Source: Planctomycetota bacterium
Lineage (GTDB): Bacteria > Planctomycetota > UBA1135 > GCA-002686595
DNA: 5,831 bases
Assembly (NCBI GenBank): GCA_013140785.1
Contig: JABFRZ010000462.1
Location: 1 to 5,831 of the forward strand
Direction of reading: 5' to 3'
In this document: positions 1-5,669 of the stretch, piece by piece
How the letters are laid out: the number at the start of each line of letters is the position of its first letter
Numbering within the stretch: the stretch's first letter is position 1
Position numbers and translations under genes: made by a program
Notes under the pieces: model-generated
Told to the model about the DNA's origin: nothing
Databases searched by the model: none
The model's input: only the letters and a program-made list of their open reading frames with translations

Positions 1-1
1 G

Positions 2-46
2 TTCGAGGGCGACTTCGAAGCGCGTGTCGCGCGCGTGAGCGAGTAA
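2..46 (+). CDS. C-terminal end of an unidentified protein (5' truncated by window edge)
   Basis: Frame 2 reads FEGDFEARVARVSE and then a TAA stop at 44-46. The codons are GC-rich at third positions, as in the genes that follow, and the other two plus frames over this stretch are not attractive. Only 14 residues are visible, acidic and mixed in charge, with no recognisable motif, so no function can be given. The gene lies on the same strand as thyX, with 74 bases between its stop and the preferred thyX start. The two could be cotranscribed, but nothing in the sequence settles that. Confidence 0.55.
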   Translation, partial: FEGDFEARVARVSE

Positions 47-120
47 CGCGCGGCGCGTCGAGCGCGCTTGGCCCGCCTGGGGTGTCCGGCGTAAGGTGGA
101 GGCGCTCTCCACTAGCCTTC

Positions 121-978
121 ATGTCCGCACCTACGTCCGCACCCCAGCCCGCCCCTCCTCCCGCGATGCAGGACAAGCCCAACCCCGCGCAGGCGCTGGC
201 CGCGCCCGAGGGCAGCGTGCTCACCCTCGACGACGGCCTCGGCTTCGTCGCGCTGGTCGATCGCATGGGCTCCGACGCGGCCCTCAAGGTCGTCAACGCC
301 GCGCGCATTTCCTACCAGAAGAAGAAGGGCGAGCTGGACGAGGCCGACCAGAAGCTGGCGCGCTTCCTGTGGCTGCACGGGCACACCTCGCCCTACCGGC
401 ACTCGTTCTTCACCTTCCACTGGAAGGCGCCGCTGTTCGTTTTCCGTCAGGCCTTCAAGTACCAGGTCGGTTCGACCTGGCGCGAGTACGAGGCGGACGG
501 CGAGTCGATCTCGCTGGCGGCCTTCGATGTCCTGTTCGACACGGACAAGGGCTGCAGCTGGAACGAGATCTCGGGGCGCTACGTGCAGTGGCAGCCCGAG
601 TTCTATCTGCCCGCGTGCATGCGCGCCAATCCGCCGCACGGCAACAAGCAGGCGAGCGTGGACTTGCCCGCCGACTTCGACCACGCCGGCGAGCGCGAGC
701 GCATGCGCGCGGAGTGCGAGCAGGCCTTCCGCCTGTACCGCGAGCGTCTGGAGCGCGGCGTGGCCAAGGAGCTGGCGCGCATCCTCTTGCCGCAGAACGT
801 GTACACGCAGGCCTACTGGACGGTGTCGCTGCAGGGCGTCATCCACTTCCTCGCGCAACGTCTGAAGCCCGACGCGCAGTTCGAGATCCGCCGCTACGCC
901 GAGGGCGTGCACCAGCTGCTCGCGCCCGAGCTCGCGCGCCTCGGGCTCACGCGTGAGATGCTCGTCGGCTACGTCTAG
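121..978 (+). CDS. thyX: Flavin-dependent thymidylate synthase ThyX, divergent with a ~28-residue insertion
   Basis: ThyX makes dTMP from dUMP in the cytoplasm, using methylene-tetrahydrofolate, FAD and NAD(P)H. Numbering the 285-residue product from ATG 121, residues 31-285 follow the family. HTSPYRH (88-94) matches the His53 region of the Thermotoga enzyme as I recall it. FVFRQAFKYQ (106-115) aligns without gaps to the segment ending in the RHR motif, but RHR is here KYQ (113-115). NEISGRY (148-154) keeps the conserved Asn, Glu, Ser, Arg and Tyr. RILLPQNVYT (220-229) and FLAQR (243-247) keep the dUMP-binding arginines (Arg147 and Arg174 in Thermotoga). About 28 residues (119-146) separate the two halves of the usually continuous RHR-to-SGRY signature. 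Residues 1-30 are a Pro/Ala-rich extension. ATG 121 is preferred to GTG 82, whose extra 13 residues are Arg/Trp-rich; ATG 166 is also possible. A GGAGG at 98-102 sits too far upstream (18 bases) to decide the start. Family assignment is firm; exact start is not. Confidence 0.93.
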   Translation: MSAPTSAPQPAPPPAMQDKPNPAQALAAPEGSVLTLDDGLGFVALVDRMGSDAALKVVNAARISYQKKKGELDEADQKLARFLWLHGHTSPYRHSFFTFHWKAPLFVFRQAFKYQVGSTWREYEADGESISLAAFDVLFDTDKGCSWNEISGRYVQWQPEFYLPACMRANPPHGNKQASVDLPADFDHAGERERMRAECEQAFRLYRERLERGVAKELARILLPQNVYTQAYWTVSLQGVIHFLAQRLKPDAQFEIRRYAEGVHQLLAPELARLGLTREMLVGYV

Positions 979-989
979 CCGCCCCGCCG

Positions 990-2804
990 ATGCGCCGCTG
1001 GTTCCGCCTGGCTTTCCTCGTCGCGGGCGCTGGGCTGGCCGTGTTCGCATGTCGCAGCCGCGCAGGCGAGCCGCGCGCCATCTCGGTGCAGCTCCACCTG
1101 CACGGGCCCTTCAGCGAGGGCGCGGCCAGCATCGACTCGCACAGCTATGAGGCCAGCGACGTGGGCTGCGACGTCCTGTGGTGGAGCGAGCACGACTTCC
1201 GCCTGCTGTCCTACGGACTCGTGGCGCGCTTCGGGTTCGAGGCCTGGCAGGAGGAGCTCGGCCGCAACGAGCTCTGGACCACGCCCTTCAAGCGCGAGCC
1301 CGGCACGAAGGGGCTGATGCTCACCTCCAAGCCGGAAGGCACCAAGCTGCACTTCGTGCGCGCTCCGGGGCCCGTCAAAGAGGGCGAGCACAGCCTTCGT
1401 TTGCTGGCCCAGAGCCAGGCCGATGAGTTCGAGGCGCTGACGGTGGTCTTCGGGACGACCGGCTCGCTGCAGCATCGTCCGCTGGCGAGCGCCGTGCGCG
1501 TGCGGCTCGCCGTGTTTCCGCACGCGCTCGCGGGCGAGGCGCGCATCGTGGTCGAGGCCACGCTCTCCGAGCACGCGCCGCGCGCGGGGCTCGCGCTCGA
1601 GCCGCGCATCCTCTCCTACGAGATCAGCAGCGCGAGCGAGCCGGGCCCGCCCTACCGCCTCGGCGCCGCCTACCGCATTCCCATGCACTGCGACATGGCC
1701 CGCTGGAACGAGCTCGAGTTAGACATCACGCGCGACGCCGTGCGCGGCTTCCCCGAGAGTCCGGGTGAAGACAATTCGTGCGCGCTCCTCACGCTCGGGG
1801 TCGCGACGCGCAAGGGCGGCTCGGCCGCGGTTTTCTTCGACGATCTGCGCATCCTGCAGGGCATGAGCGGTCCGCCGGTGTACGCGCGCCAGGCCGAGCT
1901 GCTGGAAGAGGTGGGCGAGCTCTACCCGCGCCTGACCCAGCTGCAGGGGCTGGAGCTGTCGCCTGACTCGCACCATCTCAACCTGTTCTGCGAGGACACG
2001 CCGCTGCCCGACTACGAGGCCATTGCGCGCGCGACCCCGCCGGATCCGGCCAACCCGGCCTACTTCGAGCGCGAGGCCTTCTACCAGCGCACGCTCGACT
2101 GGGCCGTGGCCGAGACGCATGCGCGCGGGGGGTTGGTCTCCTACAACCATCCCTTCGGGCGCACCTTCGAGGAGGGCGAGCCCGCGCCGGAAGAAGCGCC
2201 GGACTCGAACGAGGCACAGCTGGCGCAGCTGCTCCAGCACCGCGCCCAAGGCGCCGATCTGCTGGAGGTCGGCTACAGGAGGCGCGGCGCCACGCTCGAC
2301 CAGCACCTCTGGCTCTGGGACCACGCCGCGCTCGCCGGCCTCCGTCTGGTGGGCATCGGCGTCAGCGACTCCCACGGCGGCAAGCACAACCGCTGGCGCG
2401 GGCAGCCCAACAACTTCGTGAGCTGGATCTACGCGCGCTCACCGTCGAAACGCGACTTGCTCGTGGGCCTGCGCGCGGGCCGCGTGTTCTTCGGCGACAT
2501 CGAGCGCTTCGACGGCACGCTCGACCTGCTGCTCGACTCGGGCGAACACATGGGCGCGAGCGTGGCGGGCCGGCGCGGAGAGGTCGGGGTCACGCTGCTC
2601 GCAACCGGCACGAAGAGGGGCCAGCGCTTGGTGGTGGTGGAGTCGGGTGCGCGCACGCACAGCTTCGCGATCGAGGGCGCCGAGTTCCGCGGCGAGCACC
2701 GCTTCGTACTGCCCGCGGACGGGCCCGCCTTCGTGCGCTGCGAGCTGCACGACCAGACGGGCCCTATCGCGCTCTCGAACCCGATCCACTTCTTGCCGCG
2801 CTAG
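990..2804 (+). CDS. Exported PHP-domain metal-dependent phosphoesterase-like protein with internal beta-rich insert
   Basis: The 604-residue product starts with a basic n-region and a hydrophobic stretch (residues 7-20) before Cys21. The V-F-A-C context is an imperfect lipobox, so it is either a lipoprotein or an ordinary exported protein. PHP (polymerase and histidinol phosphatase) motifs appear in order: HLH (36-38), SEHD (66-69), GLELSPDSHHLNL (320-332), NHP (386-388), LLEVG (424-428) and SDSH (459-462). These are the usual ligands for a two- or three-metal site, so the enzyme is probably active, most likely as a phosphoesterase; the substrate is unknown. Residues about 105-295 interrupt the PHP fold. 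They are beta-rich and end in VFFDDLRIL, resembling galactose-binding-like beta-sandwich domains. Residues about 505-604 form a second beta-rich tail typical of such proteins. The ATG lies 11 bases after the thyX stop, with no Shine-Dalgarno visible, suggesting translation coupled to thyX or independent of SD pairing. Domain call is secure; export is likely. Confidence 0.85.
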   Translation: MRRWFRLAFLVAGAGLAVFACRSRAGEPRAISVQLHLHGPFSEGAASIDSHSYEASDVGCDVLWWSEHDFRLLSYGLVARFGFEAWQEELGRNELWTTPFKREPGTKGLMLTSKPEGTKLHFVRAPGPVKEGEHSLRLLAQSQADEFEALTVVFGTTGSLQHRPLASAVRVRLAVFPHALAGEARIVVEATLSEHAPRAGLALEPRILSYEISSASEPGPPYRLGAAYRIPMHCDMARWNELELDITRDAVRGFPESPGEDNSCALLTLGVATRKGGSAAVFFDDLRILQGMSGPPVYARQAELLEEVGELYPRLTQLQGLELSPDSHHLNLFCEDTPLPDYEAIARATPPDPANPAYFEREAFYQRTLDWAVAETHARGGLVSYNHPFGRTFEEGEPAPEEAPDSNEAQLAQLLQHRAQGADLLEVGYRRRGATLDQHLWLWDHAALAGLRLVGIGVSDSHGGKHNRWRGQPNNFVSWIYARSPSKRDLLVGLRAGRVFFGDIERFDGTLDLLLDSGEHMGASVAGRRGEVGVTLLATGTKRGQRLVVVESGARTHSFAIEGAEFRGEHRFVLPADGPAFVRCELHDQTGPIALSNPIHFLPR

Positions 2805-2869
2805 GGGCTCGAACACGTCGGGCTGGACCTGGCGCTTCTCACCGCCTTCATCCGCTCTTCTCGCATTTC

Positions 2870-2929
2870 GAGGGACTCGCCTGTCCTTAGCCGCGCGCCG
2901 CGGCAATCCACTACTGGACGGAGTCCCTC
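2870..2929 (+). promoter_or_regulatory. Nested inverted repeat: possible structured 5' leader or terminator
   Basis: GAGGGACTC at 2870-2878 is perfectly complementary to GAGTCCCTC at 2921-2929 (9 bp). Inside it, GTCC at 2883-2886 can pair with GGAC at 2916-2919. At the centre, GCCGCG (2890-2895) and CGCGGC (2899-2904) form a 6-bp stem with a 3-base loop. Together they could fold into one elongated hairpin with internal loops, ending 20 bases before the Shine-Dalgarno and leaving it exposed. No U-tract follows, so a classic intrinsic terminator is not indicated. A structured leader, an RNA-stability element or a protein-binding site are alternatives. The 9-bp arm is the strongest part; the GC-only apical stem is easy to find by chance in this composition. 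Confidence 0.4.
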
Positions 2930-2949
2930 TTCCAGCGCCTCACCCCAGC

Positions 2950-2955
2950 GGAGGA
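2950..2955 (+). promoter_or_regulatory. Strong Shine-Dalgarno deciding the start of the secreted protein gene
   Basis: GGAGGA lies immediately upstream of ATG 2959 with a short AAC spacer. It is the only near-consensus, well-spaced ribosome binding site among the genes of this window. It fixes the start at 2959, although the reading frame stays open upstream to about 2647 through the PHP gene. The product starting at 2959 opens with a textbook signal peptide, which supports the choice. Confidence 0.8.
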
Positions 2956-2958
2956 AAC

Positions 2959-4194
2959 ATGCGTACGCTCCTGGCAGCGTCGGTCGGCTTGGCGGTTCTG
3001 CTCGCGAGCGCGAGCCAGGCTCAGACCCTGTACCTCTTCGACCCCGCCCTCGCGGTCACCGAGCACAGCGGGCCGGCCGTGGGGCCGTGCGGATACCCGA
3101 ACGGGCCGGTGAACTCCTTCTTCCCGGTCGGCCCGCCGCCGTGTCTGGCCCCCGTGTTCGGACCCTTCCTGCCGCCGGCGGGGGATGTGGCCATCGATCC
3201 GACGACGGACCTCGTGTACGTGACCAACGGCGCGATGATCCTGGCTTGCACCGCGGCGGGCGCGACGATCGGGTGGGCGATCCCGCCGGTTCCCGGCGTG
3301 ACGGGGCTCGCGGTGATGGCGCCCGGGTTCCTGTGGCTCACGGACGGCTTCGTCTACGGCGCCGTACCGCTCGCCGCGATCGCCTGTCCCGGCGGTCCAG
3401 CGCCGTTCGCGATTGGACCCTTCCCGGTGCCGATCGGGCCGATCTTCGCGGGTCCGATCGGGGACCTCGACTGGGAGGGAGCGACCGGCTCGCTGATCGG
3501 CTGCGACGGCTTCGGGATCGTCGGCAGCTTCCTCCCCGGACCCCTGCCGGCGATCGGGCCGTACGGGTTCTTCCCGATGCCACCCGTGCCGTGTCCGCTC
3601 GGGCCGGGGCTGGTCGGCATCGCCTTCGACAAGGCGCTGCCGGGTTCGGGCACGTTCTTCGTCACAGATGGCGTGTTCATCCAGCGCGCGCTGCCCGGCG
3701 GCCTGCCCGCTCCGCCCACGTTCTACTTCCCGGGGCTCTGCATCCCGATCGCGGCCGCGCTGCCGATCGCGGGCCTCGCCTACGCCGGCCGGCAGATCAC
3801 GTACGGAGCGGGAGCGGACAACACGGCGTTGCCGGCGCCCGTCATCGGCTCGATCGGCCAGAGCTACCTCGGCAATCCGGCCTTCACCGTCACGCTCGCG
3901 GGCTCGATCCCGGGCTCGAACGCCCTGCTCCGCACGGCCTTCGCACCGGCTTGCCCGGCGCCGCTCGTGCGCGGTGTGCCGTTCTACCTCGCCGTGCCGC
4001 GCTTCCTGGGTGCATCGGGGCCGCGCTTCCTGACCACCAACGCGCTCGTGGGAGCCGGAGGCGGAGCCGCCTACGTGGCGGCGATCCCGCCCACGCTCGC
4101 GCCTGGAGTGACCTTCTATCTGCAGTGGATGATCCTGACGCCGGTCTCGTTCCAGGTCACTGCGGGCGCGGCCTTCACGACCATCCTGCCGTGA
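2959..4194 (+). CDS. Secreted Gly/Pro/Ala-rich repeat protein with C-terminal planctomycete-type module
   Basis: The 411-residue product begins with a clear Sec signal peptide: a basic Arg2, a hydrophobic core and an A-S-Q-A cleavage site near residue 21. The mature part has four related units, each a short hydrophobic strand followed by a turn ending in (D/N)G: VAIDPTTDLVYVTNG (77-91), GLAVMAPGFLWLTDG (116-130), a unit ending GCDG (181-184), and GIAFDKALPG to FVTDG (220-238). They are 39-54 residues apart, suggesting beta-propeller blades or a similar repeated beta fold. Linkers are rich in IGP and PxPIGP. Eight cysteines (44, 62, 97, 143, 182, 212, 261, 332) could form disulfides outside the cytoplasm. 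From about residue 283 the chain resembles a C-terminal module I associate with planctomycete secreted proteins, with YGAG, GNPAF, GGAAYVAAIPP and a closing FYLQWMI; its role is unknown. No catalytic motif is visible, so a structural or surface role is likely. It converges with the minus-strand gene after a 19-base gap. Confidence 0.8.
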   Translation: MRTLLAASVGLAVLLASASQAQTLYLFDPALAVTEHSGPAVGPCGYPNGPVNSFFPVGPPPCLAPVFGPFLPPAGDVAIDPTTDLVYVTNGAMILACTAAGATIGWAIPPVPGVTGLAVMAPGFLWLTDGFVYGAVPLAAIACPGGPAPFAIGPFPVPIGPIFAGPIGDLDWEGATGSLIGCDGFGIVGSFLPGPLPAIGPYGFFPMPPVPCPLGPGLVGIAFDKALPGSGTFFVTDGVFIQRALPGGLPAPPTFYFPGLCIPIAAALPIAGLAYAGRQITYGAGADNTALPAPVIGSIGQSYLGNPAFTVTLAGSIPGSNALLRTAFAPACPAPLVRGVPFYLAVPRFLGASGPRFLTTNALVGAGGGAAYVAAIPPTLAPGVTFYLQWMILTPVSFQVTAGAAFTTILP

Positions 4195-4213
4195 CCGGCA
4201 ACGCGGCGGCGCG

Positions 4214-4703
4214 CTACTCGGGCGGCGCCTCGAGCGCGTCGGAGGCGACCACGGGCTTCGGCAGGATGCAGAGATCGACGCGCGCACCGTGCTGGGCCGC
4301 GCGCGACGTCGCGCAAGTTCGCGCGCGTGGCCTGCGTGCGGCGCTCGAGGTCGTGCTGAAAGCCGTCCGAGACGCCCAGGCAGCGATGGTAGGACTGGAG
4401 CGCTTCGGCGCGCGCGAGCAGGCCCTGCATGCGGCCCAGGAAGCGCGCTGCCTGCCGCGCGCGCGCGCGTTCGAATTCAGCCGCGCTCGGGCCCGCCCGG
4501 CTGCGAAGTCTCAGCAGGAGAGTCTCGAGCTCGCTTGCCGGACTCGCGCGCGGCGGCGCGCTTTCCTCGGGCAGCGGCAGCTCGAGCTCGTTCTCGGGCG
4601 CGTTCTGGAGCACGCCTTGGATGCCCGCACGGGCGCACAGGTGAATGCCCGTGAAGAGGCCCAGGGCGAGGCCGGGGGCGGCCAACGCTTGGGTCACCTT
4701 CAT
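4214..4703 (-). CDS. Small membrane-anchored or exported helical protein, apparently frameshifted
   Basis: Reading leftward from ATG 4703, codons are clean and GC3-rich for about 135 residues. A hydrophobic N-terminus (MKVTQALAAPGLALGLFTGI, possible signal or anchor) is followed by an acidic Pro-rich linker (residues 34-57). A charged, probably helical stretch then runs from 58 to 135 and could form a coiled coil. Beyond DVAR (132-135, near 4299) the frame turns Arg-rich with poor third positions and runs on to 4116, into the convergent gene. Dropping one base in the GGGCC at 4294-4298 restores good coding: AQHGARVDLCILPKP, then a tail ending ALEAPPE and a TAG at 4214-4216, giving 162 residues. 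The 490-base span is one base over a multiple of three. I infer a real mutation (pseudogene) or a sequencing error. No Shine-Dalgarno is visible before the ATG. I do not recognise the family. Confidence 0.6.
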
Positions 4704-4790
4704 CGAGACGCGGGGTAGGAGCAGGGCGGATTCTGCGGAACGCCGCGCGTGGACAATGCGCGGGAGTCCGGCCCCGCTACGCTACTCGTG
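4704..4790. promoter_or_regulatory. Divergent intergenic region, presumed to hold two promoters
   Basis: The 87 bases between the minus-strand ATG (4703) and the preferred plus-strand start (4791) must drive both divergent genes if these starts are right. I see no consensus -35/-10 boxes and no clear operator palindrome. The plus-strand frame is open from GTG 4749, but the residues it would add before Met 4791 lack signal-peptide character. The presence of promoters is inferred from gene orientation only. Confidence 0.3.
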
Positions 4791-5669
4791 ATGGCGAATG
4801 ACCTCGGTCTCTCTTCCGTGCTCCTCTGCTCCGTTCTCCTGATCGCCGCTTCGCCGTTCTTCGCCGCGGCGGCGGGCGGGGTCCCAGCCAAGGCGCCAGC
4901 CCAGCAGCCAGCTCAGAAGCCTCTGCCAGCCGAGGGCGAGCTCGAGGCGGCGCTGGTCGCGGCGGGGCTCACGCTCGACCGTGCGGCGGGCGTCCTGTCG
5001 CTGCCCGCCTCGGTGCGGGTCAAGAACGACTTGCTCGAGTATCTCCTGGTCGGGCCCCACGGCGCCGCGCACGAGAGCCTCTTCCTGACGACGGTGCGGC
5101 CGAGCCTGATCAATGCGGGGCTGCTCCTGCTCGGGGCCGAGCCCGGCGTCAACGCGTATCCCGAAGATCTCGGGCTCCGGTTCGAAGGCAACACGGACGA
5201 GCGCGGCCGCACGGAGCGCCGGGTCCATCCGCCCGCGGGCGACGGCTTCTTCCTGTACGCGGGCTGGCGCGAGCAGGGCGAGAGCTACTTCTTCCGGATC
5301 GAGGACCTGCTGCGCAACCTCGCGAGCGGGCGCAGCCTGCGACGCCACCGCTGGGTTTACCTGGGCTCGCGCTTCGCGGCTCTGAAGCCCGGCGCGTCCA
5401 AGTCGTTCCTGGCCGACGTGGAGGGCAACCTGATCAACCTGTCGTTCTTCTACCAGGGCAATACCCTGCTGACCGCGGCGCTGCCCGAGTGCGCGGAGCA
5501 GACGATCTGGGCCGCCAACGAGTGGCTGCTGCCGCCCATGGACGCGCCCGTGCGCCTGTTCTTCGCGCGCGCGCCGCTCGAGACGCTCACGGACGAGCTG
5601 CGCGCCAGCCTGCCCGAGGTCCTGGGTGAAGCCCCGCCGGAAGCCCAGCCGCCGGAGAACGGCCGATGA
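4791..5669 (+). CDS. Exported YdjY-domain protein
   Basis: The 292-residue product has a hydrophobic N-terminus (about residues 6-29, ending in an Ala/Gly-rich stretch) consistent with a signal peptide, though its n-region lacks Lys or Arg. A Pro/Ala/Gln linker (31-47) leads to a domain at about 68-260 that I recognise as the YdjY domain. Its hallmarks are LEYLLV with HESLF (82-98), INAGLLLLGAEPG (107-119), DGFFLYAGW (151-159), a FRIEDLL segment (168-174), RWVYLGSRF (187-195) and FLADVEGNLINL (206-217). Planctomycete genomes encode many such proteins; no biochemical activity is established for the family. The tail (276-292) is Pro/Glu-rich. ATG 4791 is chosen because the signal-like segment follows it; GTG 4749 or GTG 4788 in the same frame are possible. 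The stop overlaps the next gene's start (ATGA, 5666-5669), which implies translational coupling. Confidence 0.8.
   Translation: MANDLGLSSVLLCSVLLIAASPFFAAAAGGVPAKAPAQQPAQKPLPAEGELEAALVAAGLTLDRAAGVLSLPASVRVKNDLLEYLLVGPHGAAHESLFLTTVRPSLINAGLLLLGAEPGVNAYPEDLGLRFEGNTDERGRTERRVHPPAGDGFFLYAGWREQGESYFFRIEDLLRNLASGRSLRRHRWVYLGSRFAALKPGASKSFLADVEGNLINLSFFYQGNTLLTAALPECAEQTIWAANEWLLPPMDAPVRLFFARAPLETLTDELRASLPEVLGEAPPEAQPPENGR

Larger units (their letters stand above)
2805..2958 (+). promoter_or_regulatory. Intergenic leader upstream of the secreted protein gene
   Basis: This is the longest non-coding gap in the window (154 bases) and it follows two tightly packed genes. It contains a nested inverted repeat at 2870-2929 and a strong Shine-Dalgarno at 2950-2955. 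The stretch 2825-2869 is relatively pyrimidine-rich on the plus strand. I could not identify a convincing -35/-10 pair. A change of transcription unit here is likely, because the downstream gene encodes an unrelated secreted protein with its own strong ribosome binding site. Confidence 0.4.

Noticed and set aside
46..58. Short palindrome ACGCG-CGG-CGCGT just after the first stop codon, considered as a terminator.
   Set aside because: Only 5 bp of pure CG alternation and no following T-run; such palindromes are frequent in this composition.
112..1688. Minus-strand open frames of 312 and 237 codons opposite thyX and the PHP gene.
   Set aside because: Low-complexity Arg/Ala/Leu/Val-rich products antisense to genes with clear family motifs.
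4116..4213. Unshifted C-terminal extension of the minus-strand gene into the convergent gene.
   Set aside because: Arg-rich, poor third-position composition, and 79 bases of overlap with the secreted protein gene. The +1-shifted frame has much better codon quality and stops cleanly at 4214.
2911..4287. Long open minus-strand frame (458 codons) opposite the secreted protein gene.
   Set aside because: Its product is almost entirely Arg, Gly, Asp and Glu with no hydrophobic core, as expected for an antisense shadow of a GC-rich gene. The plus-strand gene has a signal peptide, a strong Shine-Dalgarno and coherent repeats.
4456..4469. (CG)7 dinucleotide run in the minus-strand gene, considered as the frameshift site or a phase-variable tract.
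   Set aside because: Coding quality is good in the same frame on both sides of the run, so the shift is not here. It encodes Arg-Ala-Arg in a normal helical context.
3087..4718. Long open plus-strand frame (543 codons) overlapping the secreted protein gene and the minus-strand gene.
   Set aside because: Arg/Ala/Gly-dominated product with no motif, and it crosses two genes with better coding evidence. High GC makes such stop-free frames common.
4749..4790. Upstream GTG start extending the YdjY protein by 14 residues.
   Set aside because: The added residues are polar and would push the signal-like hydrophobic segment inward; no Shine-Dalgarno supports GTG 4749.
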